Below, piece after piece: positions 8,346 to 16,155 of a stretch of DNA of 64,000 bases. The DNA lies in assembly GCA_002412885.1 (NCBI GenBank), contig DHVX01000085.1:1-64000 (forward strand). Reading direction: 5' to 3'. The notes beneath the pieces are model-generated. The model did no database searches, was not told the DNA's origin, and saw only the letters and a list, made by a program, of their open reading frames with translations. The DNA comes from Bacteroidales bacterium UBA5197. GTDB taxonomy: Bacteria; Bacteroidota; Bacteroidia; Bacteroidales; Lentimicrobiaceae. Both the position numbers and the translations under genes were made by a program. The number at the start of each line of letters is the position of its first letter. Positions within the stretch are counted from its first letter, which is position 1.

Positions 8346-10547
8346 ATGAAACCCTACTATACAGAACTTACACTTCCGGTGAGCGGCATGAGTTGTACCG
8401 CCTGTGCTTCCAGTGTCGAAAGTATTTTAAAATCACAAAACGGAGTTGATGCAGCGTTTGTAAATTATTCAACTTCATCGGTGAAAATCAAGTTCAATCC
8501 GATCGCAGTCAGTCTTGTTGATTTGCAGTTGGCGCTGAAACCCATAGGTTACGATCTTGTTACTGCAACCGAGGACAGTACTATTGAATTTGACAGGCTT
8601 GAAGAAGGTCGTCATCAGAGATTAAAACTGAAACTTATTATTGCGATCATTTTTTCGATTCCGGTTTTTGTCATTTCCATGATATGGCATCACGCTTCGT
8701 CAGTACAGCAGTTGGTTTTGCTTGGATTAAGCCTGCCGGTGATTTTCTTTTCAGGCAGTGATTTTTACATCACGGCTTATAGGCTGGCCCGCATCGGCAA
8801 AACAAATATGGATACACTTGTTGCTTTGGGTACTGCGGCTGCATTTATTCTGAGCATTCTCAATACCCTTGCACCCGGAATTTTGTCAGAAACAGGTGTT
8901 ACCAGTTATGTTTACTATGAATCGGCGGTAGTGATCATCACACTCATACTGCTGGGCAGATACCTTGAGGAGCGCAGCCGGAACAAAGCATCATCAGCAA
9001 TCAAAAGCCTTATGGGACTGCAGCCGGACACTGCAACCCGGATCAGAGGAAACGAACGCGAAGTCGTTTCAATCGCAGCCCTTTTACCCGGCGATACTGT
9101 GCTGATCAGACCCGGTGATACAATCCCTGTGGATGGTATTATTGTTTCGGGAAACTCATGGATAGAAGAGAGTATGATGAGCGGTGAACCGGTTCCTGTT
9201 TTCAGGCAGAAGTCAGAAATGGTACTTGCCGGCACATTAAACAAAGAAGGTGTGCTTGAAGTAAAAGTCATCAAAACCGGGAAAGAAACAACGCTTTCAA
9301 GGATAATAACGATGGTAAATGAGGCGCAAAATTCAAAGCCTCCGGTGCAGTTGCTGGTCGATAAGATTTCAGCGGTATTCGTGCCTGTTGTGATCATTAT
9401 CAGCATTTTAACCTTCGCCGCATGGGCATTTCTTTTTCCGGAACAGCCCATTGCCTATGCCATTGTTACCTCAATCAGCGTACTCATCATTGCCTGTCCA
9501 TGCGCATTGGGACTCGCAACCCCAACAGCACTTATAGCTGCTATTGGCCATGGCGCCAGAGATGGAATTTTGTTCAGAGATGCCGGAGGAATTGAATCTG
9601 CGGGCAAAACAGATACTTTGGTTATTGACAAAACCGGTACACTTACCATTGGCAAGCCTGTTCTGAGTCAGATAATCTATTCTGATGAAACAGATGAGTC
9701 AGCTGTCAGCAGGATTTTCGCCAGCCTCACAGCATTATCCAAACATCCCCTATCCATTGCTGTTGCAGAAAAACTTTCCGGTGAATTGCTGATGGTTTCA
9801 GAATTTAACGACATCCCCGGCAAGGGAATTTCGGGCGCTATAGATGGCAGTATTTTCTTTGCCGGAAGTCCAGCAATTCTCAAAGTGGCTGGCATTGAAC
9901 CTGATGAAGTCAGCAGTAAGCAAATTGAAAAGATGACTGCGGATGGCGCTTCCATTGTTATTCTCACTTCCACCAAAAAGGTTCTTGCCATTGCCGCTTT
10001 GAGCGATGTATTGAGAGATGACGCACAGGATGCAGTAAAAACGCTGAAAAACATGGGCATTGAGATTCATATGCTTACCGGCGATAATGAAATAAGTGCA
10101 CGAAAAATTGCTGAAAAGGCCGGGATTGCAAATGTAAAATCAGGCGTTTCGCCCGAAGAAAAAGCTGAATTTGTGGATTTACTTAAGTCAAAAGGAAAAA
10201 TTGTGACAATGGCCGGTGATGGCATCAATGACACCATCGCCCTGGCTCGTGCCGATGTGGGTATGGCCATGGGCGGAGGCTCAGATGCAAGTCGCGAAGC
10301 AGCTGCAATCACCCTTACCGGCCACCGGCTGATGCAGGTGGTGGAAACGATCAATCTGTCCCGAAAAACTAACCGGATCATACGCGAAAATCTGGTTTGG
10401 GCTTTTGGGTACAATATTATTGCCATTCCGATTGCCGCAGGCTTGTTATTTCCGCTTACCGGATTGCTCCTTAACCCGATGATTGCAAGCGCAGCCATGG
10501 CTTTCAGCTCCGTTTCGGTGGTGGTAAACAGCTTAAGGCTCAGGTAG
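8346..10547 (+). CDS. copA: Copper-translocating P1B-type ATPase
   Basis: This 733-residue inner-membrane pump probably exports Cu+ at the cost of ATP. A single N-terminal HMA domain carries GMSCTACAS (residues about 14-22). Transmembrane helices are followed by the actuator-domain loop MSGEPVP. The helix with the CPC metal site (ACPCALGLATPTAL, about 381-394), the phosphorylation motif DKTGTLT (aspartate near 428), the P1B-specific histidine-proline pair in SKHPLS, TGDN and GDGIND follow in the expected order. The C-terminal helix pair is intact. It heads a likely operon with a CDF exporter 60 bases downstream and an HMA protein. CPC with an MxCxxC domain favours copper (or silver) over zinc/cadmium. 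Confidence 0.93.
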   Translation: MKPYYTELTLPVSGMSCTACASSVESILKSQNGVDAAFVNYSTSSVKIKFNPIAVSLVDLQLALKPIGYDLVTATEDSTIEFDRLEEGRHQRLKLKLIIAIIFSIPVFVISMIWHHASSVQQLVLLGLSLPVIFFSGSDFYITAYRLARIGKTNMDTLVALGTAAAFILSILNTLAPGILSETGVTSYVYYESAVVIITLILLGRYLEERSRNKASSAIKSLMGLQPDTATRIRGNEREVVSIAALLPGDTVLIRPGDTIPVDGIIVSGNSWIEESMMSGEPVPVFRQKSEMVLAGTLNKEGVLEVKVIKTGKETTLSRIITMVNEAQNSKPPVQLLVDKISAVFVPVVIIISILTFAAWAFLFPEQPIAYAIVTSISVLIIACPCALGLATPTALIAAIGHGARDGILFRDAGGIESAGKTDTLVIDKTGTLTIGKPVLSQIIYSDETDESAVSRIFASLTALSKHPLSIAVAEKLSGELLMVSEFNDIPGKGISGAIDGSIFFAGSPAILKVAGIEPDEVSSKQIEKMTADGASIVILTSTKKVLAIAALSDVLRDDAQDAVKTLKNMGIEIHMLTGDNEISARKIAEKAGIANVKSGVSPEEKAEFVDLLKSKGKIVTMAGDGINDTIALARADVGMAMGGGSDASREAAAITLTGHRLMQVVETINLSRKTNRIIRENLVWAFGYNIIAIPIAAGLLFPLTGLLLNPMIASAAMAFSSVSVVVNSLRLR

Positions 10548-10607
10548 GGATTTTGAGTCAAATGAATTAAACAGAAAAATCAGGGTTCTGATAAAAAATT
10601 ATTTTGA

Positions 10608-11480
10608 ATGAGTGATCACACCAACACACAGAAAAACATAGCAGTTGCATTTTTCCTGAATGCTACCTTTACTGTTATTGAAATTATTGGCGGTATTCTT
10701 ACGAACTCAGTGGCCATACTTTCTGATGCTGTTCATGATCTGGGTGATACTTTTTCACTCGGACTTTCGTGGTACACCGAGCGGCTGGCAAAACGCAAGC
10801 CCGATAGCCGGTTTACTTACGGATATAAGCGTTTTCCCGTGCTGGCTGCTATGGTAAATGCTGTGTTCCTGCTCGGAGCTTCGGTGTTTGTGTTAAGCCG
10901 TGCCATTCCGCTCATGTTCAACCCTGAGCCAGTTCACGCCATGGGAATGATATGGCTGGCAATTCTTGGTATCATCTTCAATGGTGCTGCTGTGCTGAAA
11001 CTCTCCAAAGGCGATTCGCTGAATCAGAAAGTTGTAAGACTGCACCTGCTTGAAGATACGTTGGGTTGGATGGCTGTGCTGATTGGCGCTGTTATTATCC
11101 GTTTCACCGGATTGCTCTGGATTGATCCATTGCTGGGAATAATGATTGCAGTTTTTATCATATACAATGCCATCAAAAATCTGAAAGTCGCGCTGATAAT
11201 TTTCCTTCAGGCCATTCCTTCACTTTCAGAAAATGGAAATCTGGAAAAGGATTTATTGAAAATCAATGGCATAGAAAGCCTCCACGACATCAGAAGCTGG
11301 ACCATTGATGGCAGTTCGCATGTTTATACCCTGCATATAGTTGCCGGCAGTAATGTTTTGCCTGAGGAATATACTGCAATGAAGCAAAAGGTTCGCGACC
11401 GTCTCTCGGCCTCGGGATTTGAGCATGTAACCATAGAAATTGACCGCAATGATGAACATTGTGACCTTAGTAATAGTTGA
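10608..11480 (+). CDS. Cation diffusion facilitator, zinc/divalent metal exporter
   Basis: This 290-residue inner-membrane antiporter belongs to the CDF family. Six hydrophobic segments are visible, with metal-site residues in helix 2 (SDAVHDLGD) and helix 5 (HLLED), the pattern of zinc-type CDFs, and a cytoplasmic C-terminal domain of about 80 residues. The short His-rich loop common in CzcD is absent or minimal. It sits between copA and an HMA metallochaperone-like gene on the same strand, so the three genes likely form one metal-detoxification unit. Zn2+ is the best substrate guess; Co2+ or Cd2+ are alternatives. Confidence 0.88.
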   Translation: MSDHTNTQKNIAVAFFLNATFTVIEIIGGILTNSVAILSDAVHDLGDTFSLGLSWYTERLAKRKPDSRFTYGYKRFPVLAAMVNAVFLLGASVFVLSRAIPLMFNPEPVHAMGMIWLAILGIIFNGAAVLKLSKGDSLNQKVVRLHLLEDTLGWMAVLIGAVIIRFTGLLWIDPLLGIMIAVFIIYNAIKNLKVALIIFLQAIPSLSENGNLEKDLLKINGIESLHDIRSWTIDGSSHVYTLHIVAGSNVLPEEYTAMKQKVRDRLSASGFEHVTIEIDRNDEHCDLSNS

Positions 11481-11498
11481 ACTTTGAAAAATATCTAT

Positions 11499-11708
11499 AT
11501 GAAAACCTTGATTTTTAAAACCACCCTGAAATGTAATGGTTGTATCGCTTCCGTCAGACCCGGACTTGATGCAATTGAAGGACTTACCAAATGGGAAATT
11601 GACATAACCAATCCTGACAGACCGCTTGAAGCAGAGGTTGAAACGGATGATGTTGAAGAAAAAATTTTTCAGGTATTGGAAAAATCCGGTTTTAAAGCCT
11701 GGAAGTAA
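11499..11708 (+). CDS. HMA-domain metallochaperone-like protein
   Basis: This 69-residue protein consists only of a heavy-metal-associated fold with a CNGC motif near residue 12, where CopZ-type proteins have CxxC, and a second half with the usual beta-alpha-beta order. The ATG at 11499 is preferred to an upstream TTG at 11484. The stop of the CDF gene lies 18 bases upstream, indicating co-transcription. Its likely job is to pass Cu+ to the CopA pump. The motif lacks the methionine usually preceding the first Cys (here KCNGC), so affinity may differ from classical CopZ. Confidence 0.75.
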   Translation: MKTLIFKTTLKCNGCIASVRPGLDAIEGLTKWEIDITNPDRPLEAEVETDDVEEKIFQVLEKSGFKAWK

Positions 11709-11710
11709 AA

Positions 11711-11799
11711 GGACTAAAGTCCGTTAAAATAGCTGTTTGAGTTACCCCGACCTTTAGGTCGGGGTAATTCAAAACCTCCGGTATTACGGGCTTTAGCCC
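11711..11799. repeat. Nested-palindrome REP/BIME-like element
   Basis: Three short hairpins lie in 89 bases: GGACT-aa-AGTCC (11711-11722), an 11-bp perfect stem TTACCCCGACC/GGTCGGGGTAA with loop TTTA (11742-11767), and GGGCT-tt-AGCCC (11788-11799). The outer two are also inverted copies of each other: GGACTAAAGTCCGTTA against the reverse complement of the right end, with paired substitutions that preserve each small hairpin. This is the design of REP/BIME elements mobilised by Y1 (RAYT) transposases. It also follows the metal operon and could act as its terminator. Confidence 0.6.
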
Positions 11800-11855
11800 A
11801 AAATTAAAAAGTTGATCAATTAATCAGGCTACACTAAGAATTATCCTTCGTGCAA

Positions 11856-12431
11856 TTATCCCAACCTTTCCTCAACTTTTTTCCAGTCAACAATTCCCCA
11901 GAAAGCTTTTACATAATCGGGGCGGCGGTTCTGGAAATCAAGATAGTAGGCATGTTCCCAGACATCGCAGGTAAAAAGAGGTTTAAGTCCGTCGCGCAGA
12001 GGGTTGCCTGCGTTTGAGGTTTGAACAATTTTCAGGTTGCCTTCCTTGTCTTCAACAAGCCAGGCCCATCCTGATCCAAAAACTTTTACAGCTGAATCGG
12101 CAAATACTTCTTTGAAACTTTCAAAAGTCCCGAAAGAAGCATTGATCTTCTCCAGAAGTTTACCGGTTGGTGTTGAATTTTTCGCGCCAAGCCCTTCCCA
12201 ATAAAAAGTGTGGTTCCAGACCTGAGCTCCGTTGTTGAAAATTCCACCATCGGCTTCCATTACAATTTGCTCAAGGCTTGCATTTTCAAAACGTGTTCCC
12301 ACAACAAGATTGTTGAGGTTATTTACGTAAGCCTGATGGTGTTTTCCATAGTGAAAACTGATGGTGTTTGCACTGATAACCGGTTCAAGTGCTTCCGGGG
12401 CATAGGGAAGCTGAGGTAATTCAAATTTCAT
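11856..12431 (-). CDS. sodB: Superoxide dismutase, Fe/Mn family
   Basis: This 191-residue cytoplasmic enzyme converts superoxide to hydrogen peroxide and oxygen. The N-terminal FHYGKHHQAYVNNLN segment supplies the first metal histidine and the active-site tyrosine, NHTFYWE the second histidine, and the signature DVWEHAYYLDFQNRR the Asp and last His. The ATG at 12431 gives the standard MKFELPQLPY start; longer starts add an unusual hydrophobic leader and would overlap the promoter. The sequence resembles the FeSOD/cambialistic branch, but metal use cannot be fixed by eye. It is transcribed separately from pepE, which ends at a terminator just upstream. Confidence 0.93.
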   Translation of the reverse strand: MKFELPQLPYAPEALEPVISANTISFHYGKHHQAYVNNLNNLVVGTRFENASLEQIVMEADGGIFNNGAQVWNHTFYWEGLGAKNSTPTGKLLEKINASFGTFESFKEVFADSAVKVFGSGWAWLVEDKEGNLKIVQTSNAGNPLRDGLKPLFTCDVWEHAYYLDFQNRRPDYVKAFWGIVDWKKVEERLG

Positions 12432-12481
12432 GATTTTGAGTTTTATGGTTAAAGTATAAGTTTTTATCGATATGAGTAAAG

Positions 12482-12489
12482 CAAATGTA
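12482..12489 (-). promoter_or_regulatory. sodB -7 promoter box
   Basis: The minus strand reads TACATTTG, an exact TAnnTTTG match, about 51 bases before the ATG at 12431 and directly behind the upstream terminator's T-run. It supports the shorter start for sodB. Confidence 0.5.
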
Positions 12490-12490
12490 A

Positions 12491-12530
12491 TCAAAAAGAG
12501 AACCCGGAAGGTGATAAAACTTTCCGGGTT
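12491..12530 (-). terminator. Intrinsic terminator after pepE
   Basis: On the minus strand AACCCGGAA and TTCCGGGTT form a 9-bp stem with a 12-base loop, followed by a short T-rich run. It lies between the pepE stop and the sodB promoter. Confidence 0.7.
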
Positions 12531-12579
12531 GTGATCATCTGTTCAATATTAATTCAGTTGGCTGGCAAACCAGTAAAAT

Positions 12580-13293
12580 TTAATCAATCATAAGAAAATC
12601 AACATCGGAGCCGGGCTGAATCTCACGCGGGCTTAAACCATATCTGAATACCCGCATTGGATGCCGTCCGATCAGTTTCAGATTTCCGTTGTCATACTGC
12701 AGTGAAGTGGCTTCACGCAATCCGGCAACATAAACGCCCGGATTGGCTGCCAGAAACTCTTCGATCCGTTGCTCGCGGGTTTCACCTCCATGTCCTGCAG
12801 GATGTGCATCCAGATAGTGCGGATTGATCTGAAAAGGAAGCAATCCCATACAGTCGAAACTATCGGGCTGTACAATGGGCATATCGTTGGTTGTTCTCAA
12901 GGTCGGGCAAGCCACATTTGAACCTGCGCTCCATCCCATATAGGGAACACCTGCAAGTGCGCGGCCTTTTATTGCCTGCATAATTCCGGTGCGTTGCATT
13001 TCCCTTACCAGACTGAAAGTATTACCACCACCAACAGCAATAGCTTCGGCTTCAACAACAGCTTTTATCGGATCTTTTTCATGATGAATGGAGTAAATCT
13101 CGTATCCCAGCAACTGAAATACTGATTTTACTTTTGCTTCATAATTGTCCCAACTGACTGTAACACCGGCATAAGGAATAAATAATATCCGCTTTACGCC
13201 TGTATCCTTTAGAAAATTAGTAATGTCCTGTCTTGGCCAGCCCAGATACTCTTCACCCGGGTTTGTCGAGTTGCTGATTAATAATAGTTTCAT
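12580..13293 (-). CDS. pepE: Dipeptidase E (peptidase family S51)
   Basis: This 237-residue cytoplasmic serine peptidase would cleave dipeptides with N-terminal aspartate. The nucleophile elbow GWSAGSN (serine near residue 122) is followed by the family segment FQINPHYLDAHP, with the catalytic-region histidine, and by GETREQRIEEFL. Length matches the family (about 230 residues). The N-terminal LLLISNSTNPGEEYL and the AVGGGNTFSLV loop are also typical. It is a single gene with its own downstream terminator. Confidence 0.9.
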   Translation of the reverse strand: MKLLLISNSTNPGEEYLGWPRQDITNFLKDTGVKRILFIPYAGVTVSWDNYEAKVKSVFQLLGYEIYSIHHEKDPIKAVVEAEAIAVGGGNTFSLVREMQRTGIMQAIKGRALAGVPYMGWSAGSNVACPTLRTTNDMPIVQPDSFDCMGLLPFQINPHYLDAHPAGHGGETREQRIEEFLAANPGVYVAGLREATSLQYDNGNLKLIGRHPMRVFRYGLSPREIQPGSDVDFLMID

Positions 13294-13420
13294 GTTCAGT
13301 TATTTAGTTGGTAAAAAAAAAGTGTTGGTGTAATCTTCAATAACCCGAAGCCGTAAAACCGGGTTTCATTTGTCAAACATATAAAAAAAATCGGGACTGG
13401 CAAAATAAAGCTGGCTGTCT

Positions 13421-16069
13421 TTATTGGTTATTGACATGAAAAGTATAGGCTTCCGAAAACCGCTTATACCATTTGTCGCCATTGGTATAGATTCTGAGCA
13501 TGTTTTTGATCTCAGGTGTTTCACTTTCTTCAAGATCACGTTTTGCAATTATTCGGGCCAGGCTTTCCTGATACGGTCTTGTTGATTCGGCAGTTGCACC
13601 TGTTTGTCTGATTTTATCGAGTAAAACAAGCGCGTGATCTGGTTTATTTCGTGCGATAAAATAATCTGTTGAATACTGAAGCAATGGCAATTGACTGCTG
13701 TTGAAAGCAAGTTCAAACAGTCCGCTGTTCAGCAGACCAAGCGTATCAAGTTGATAATGCTTAAAGATTGCTTCAGCTTCCTGCAATTTTGCAATTCCGT
13801 TGATAAAATCGCCGGCTTCTATCAGGGACAAAGATTCCTTGTGCATATTATTCCATCGGATGGAATTACGATGCCGTCCTATAACTTCATTAAGTTTGCC
13901 TGTGTTCAGCCCGCAATATGAGCGGTTAAATATCAATTCTCTGGCCTCAGCTATTACAGGTTCTGCAGCTGAAAAACGGTTATTTTTCAGGAGGTCATCC
14001 ACCTGATTGATAAGGGATTCAAGTTCTCCGGTAATCCTGCTGCAAAGTGATTCTCCTGCCGAAATCTGAAGGTCAGTTCTTTGTCTGGCAATAGATTCAT
14101 CTGATGCCAACCCGAACAACTCTGCCAGATAATCGCCCTCGCCTGCAATGGTAAGCGCTTCATCAGGCTCACCGGCCCAGAGTTTTAACCGCCCGTTTGA
14201 ATAAATGCTATTCAGGTGAGGAACAATCACTCTTACAAGTAAAGTATCGTAATCTGCTGAACTTCTGATCCTGAAATCACGCTTCAGCAATGCAGCTTCA
14301 ACCAGATTTTCAATCGCACGGTCAGTCTCAAAATTCCGTTTTGCTGAAAGCGCTTCATTAATGTTTGCAACAAATTTAAGGTTTGCTACCTCTGTTCTCA
14401 GACTGTCGATCAATGTAAGATCAGCTTGATATTGAGGATAAGCTGCCGAAAATGCAATGGCTTCATCTATTAAACCTGAAGCCAGCTCTGAAAATCCCGT
14501 CCTGACAAATTGCCTCGCTTTGTTCAGCATGGTGCTCACAACTCCGTTTACCGACTTATTGTACGAGGAGCTAAAACCTGCATCCAGCTTGATGCCATGT
14601 TTTATGGTGCTGATTTCCATTGCTTTATCAAACTCAGCAAGTGCGGAAATAAACTCATGCTGCAGTAATTTCTCATTTCCTTTGGCAATATGCTGACTGG
14701 CCATCTGCTGATAAAGCGCTGAAAGTCCGGTGGCTTCCAACTCTGAAATGCCATACTTTTCGGCATACAATTCTGCTTCGGTGAGGTACTTTTGCGCCAG
14801 ATCGGGCAATTTCCCGGCCAGGGCTTTCTGCACTATACGAGTATAACCCTGTGTGAGTCCGGTTCGCGATTCTTTCAGTTTCACGGAGAGTGAAACCGGA
14901 ACAAAAACTGCAGGATTTGCCTTCGCAAATTTCTCACCTGAAGCCAGAAGATCAACAGCATCGGCATACCTTCCATCAGCCATCAGCTCATCGGCAAACT
15001 GCTCCAGTTCCTGCAAAATTCTAAGAGAAAGCAAATGGGGATTGTAACCATTTATTTTTCGACTTTGAGCATATTTCCGCAACACGACATCCATTTCTCT
15101 TATTTGCGACAGACTGAGGCAATTGGAGAATAAACGGTAATAAAACGGACTGCTCTGGTGATCGGTTTTTCGGGTAAGCATAATGACATCGCGCATTACA
15201 GCACCATAGGCATCAGCAATCGCCAGATAAGTGTTGCCGGTGTTCGGAGCAAGGTTTCCCTGACTCAATAAGTGATTTTTCAATTCATTGTTCCGGAATT
15301 GATTCACCGAAAAACCTTGTTGCAAATGCCCGTGATCTTTGCCGGGAACCAATAAGGTTTTTGTGCCAACAGCTTCACTCAACAACCTGACTGACTTACT
15401 GTTGAAAGTTAAAACCCCGAACGCTGCGGATGGTGTATGTACTTTTACCCTGTTTTTGCGGATTCTTTTTTCGAGGGTATCCGATAACGAAACAGCAGCA
15501 ATATAATTCATCACTGCAAGAATTTCGCGTTCGGCCTTAATATATGTTTCCGGAGTAAAGCTGAAAGTGCGAAAATCAATTTTCAGAGCGCTGCCTTTGC
15601 TCCACAAACTATCGGGAATATGGGAAATCAAAGTCATTTCCTTCACATCTTCAAGCAGTACCTCCTGCAAAGGAGATGAAAAAGTAACTTCGCCATAAAC
15701 ATCATTCAAAGTAACATTAAAAGCGCATTTACCGGGAACCAGCACTTCGGAAAGATTGAAACCATTCATTTTTACATCGCCGGTACTGATTAATGGCGTG
15801 AGTTTCATCATAACTTCGAGCCTGCCATCGCTTCCGTAGTTCAATGACAGAGTGTAGGAATAATGAAAGGTGAAAGATGTTTTTTCCGGAATTTTCCGAT
15901 GGGCAAGAGCAAGTTGATTTATGATCTGATTATCGGAACGGCTGGCCTTGCGCGAAGCTGACCAGGTAAACTCCCATGTGCCTTCCCGGTCAACAGAATA
16001 GATCTCCTGTGCTGAGGCATGAAACTGAAATACAATGATTAAGAAAAAACAAAAGAAAATTCGGAGCAT
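13421..16069 (-). CDS. Exported large helical-repeat protein, PorE-operon partner
   Basis: This 882-residue protein has a signal peptide from the ATG at 16069 (the open frame extends upstream through two GTG codons). An N-terminal region rich in beta-strands is followed, from about residue 330, by a long alpha-helical region whose repeated helix pairs look TPR-like. No catalytic motif or sorting domain is seen and the C-terminus ends in a charged helix. It lies 86 bases downstream of the PorE-like gene on the same strand, so the two may function together at the outer membrane or periplasm. The family is not recognised. Confidence 0.65.
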   Translation of the reverse strand: MLRIFFCFFLIIVFQFHASAQEIYSVDREGTWEFTWSASRKASRSDNQIINQLALAHRKIPEKTSFTFHYSYTLSLNYGSDGRLEVMMKLTPLISTGDVKMNGFNLSEVLVPGKCAFNVTLNDVYGEVTFSSPLQEVLLEDVKEMTLISHIPDSLWSKGSALKIDFRTFSFTPETYIKAEREILAVMNYIAAVSLSDTLEKRIRKNRVKVHTPSAAFGVLTFNSKSVRLLSEAVGTKTLLVPGKDHGHLQQGFSVNQFRNNELKNHLLSQGNLAPNTGNTYLAIADAYGAVMRDVIMLTRKTDHQSSPFYYRLFSNCLSLSQIREMDVVLRKYAQSRKINGYNPHLLSLRILQELEQFADELMADGRYADAVDLLASGEKFAKANPAVFVPVSLSVKLKESRTGLTQGYTRIVQKALAGKLPDLAQKYLTEAELYAEKYGISELEATGLSALYQQMASQHIAKGNEKLLQHEFISALAEFDKAMEISTIKHGIKLDAGFSSSYNKSVNGVVSTMLNKARQFVRTGFSELASGLIDEAIAFSAAYPQYQADLTLIDSLRTEVANLKFVANINEALSAKRNFETDRAIENLVEAALLKRDFRIRSSADYDTLLVRVIVPHLNSIYSNGRLKLWAGEPDEALTIAGEGDYLAELFGLASDESIARQRTDLQISAGESLCSRITGELESLINQVDDLLKNNRFSAAEPVIAEARELIFNRSYCGLNTGKLNEVIGRHRNSIRWNNMHKESLSLIEAGDFINGIAKLQEAEAIFKHYQLDTLGLLNSGLFELAFNSSQLPLLQYSTDYFIARNKPDHALVLLDKIRQTGATAESTRPYQESLARIIAKRDLEESETPEIKNMLRIYTNGDKWYKRFSEAYTFHVNNQ

Positions 16070-16155
16070 ATTAAAATTCACCACAGCGTTTGCCGCAAAA
16101 TTATACTGAATTATTGAAACCGGAGATGAAAATCGATCAGAAAAGCAGGTATATT

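Noticed and set aside
11484..11498. TTG start for the HMA protein
   Set aside because: The ATG at 11499 gives the standard N-terminus of the family.
13342..13365. Terminator after the 882-residue protein gene
   Set aside because: AACCCG/CGGGTT gives only a 6-bp stem and lacks a T-run on the minus strand.
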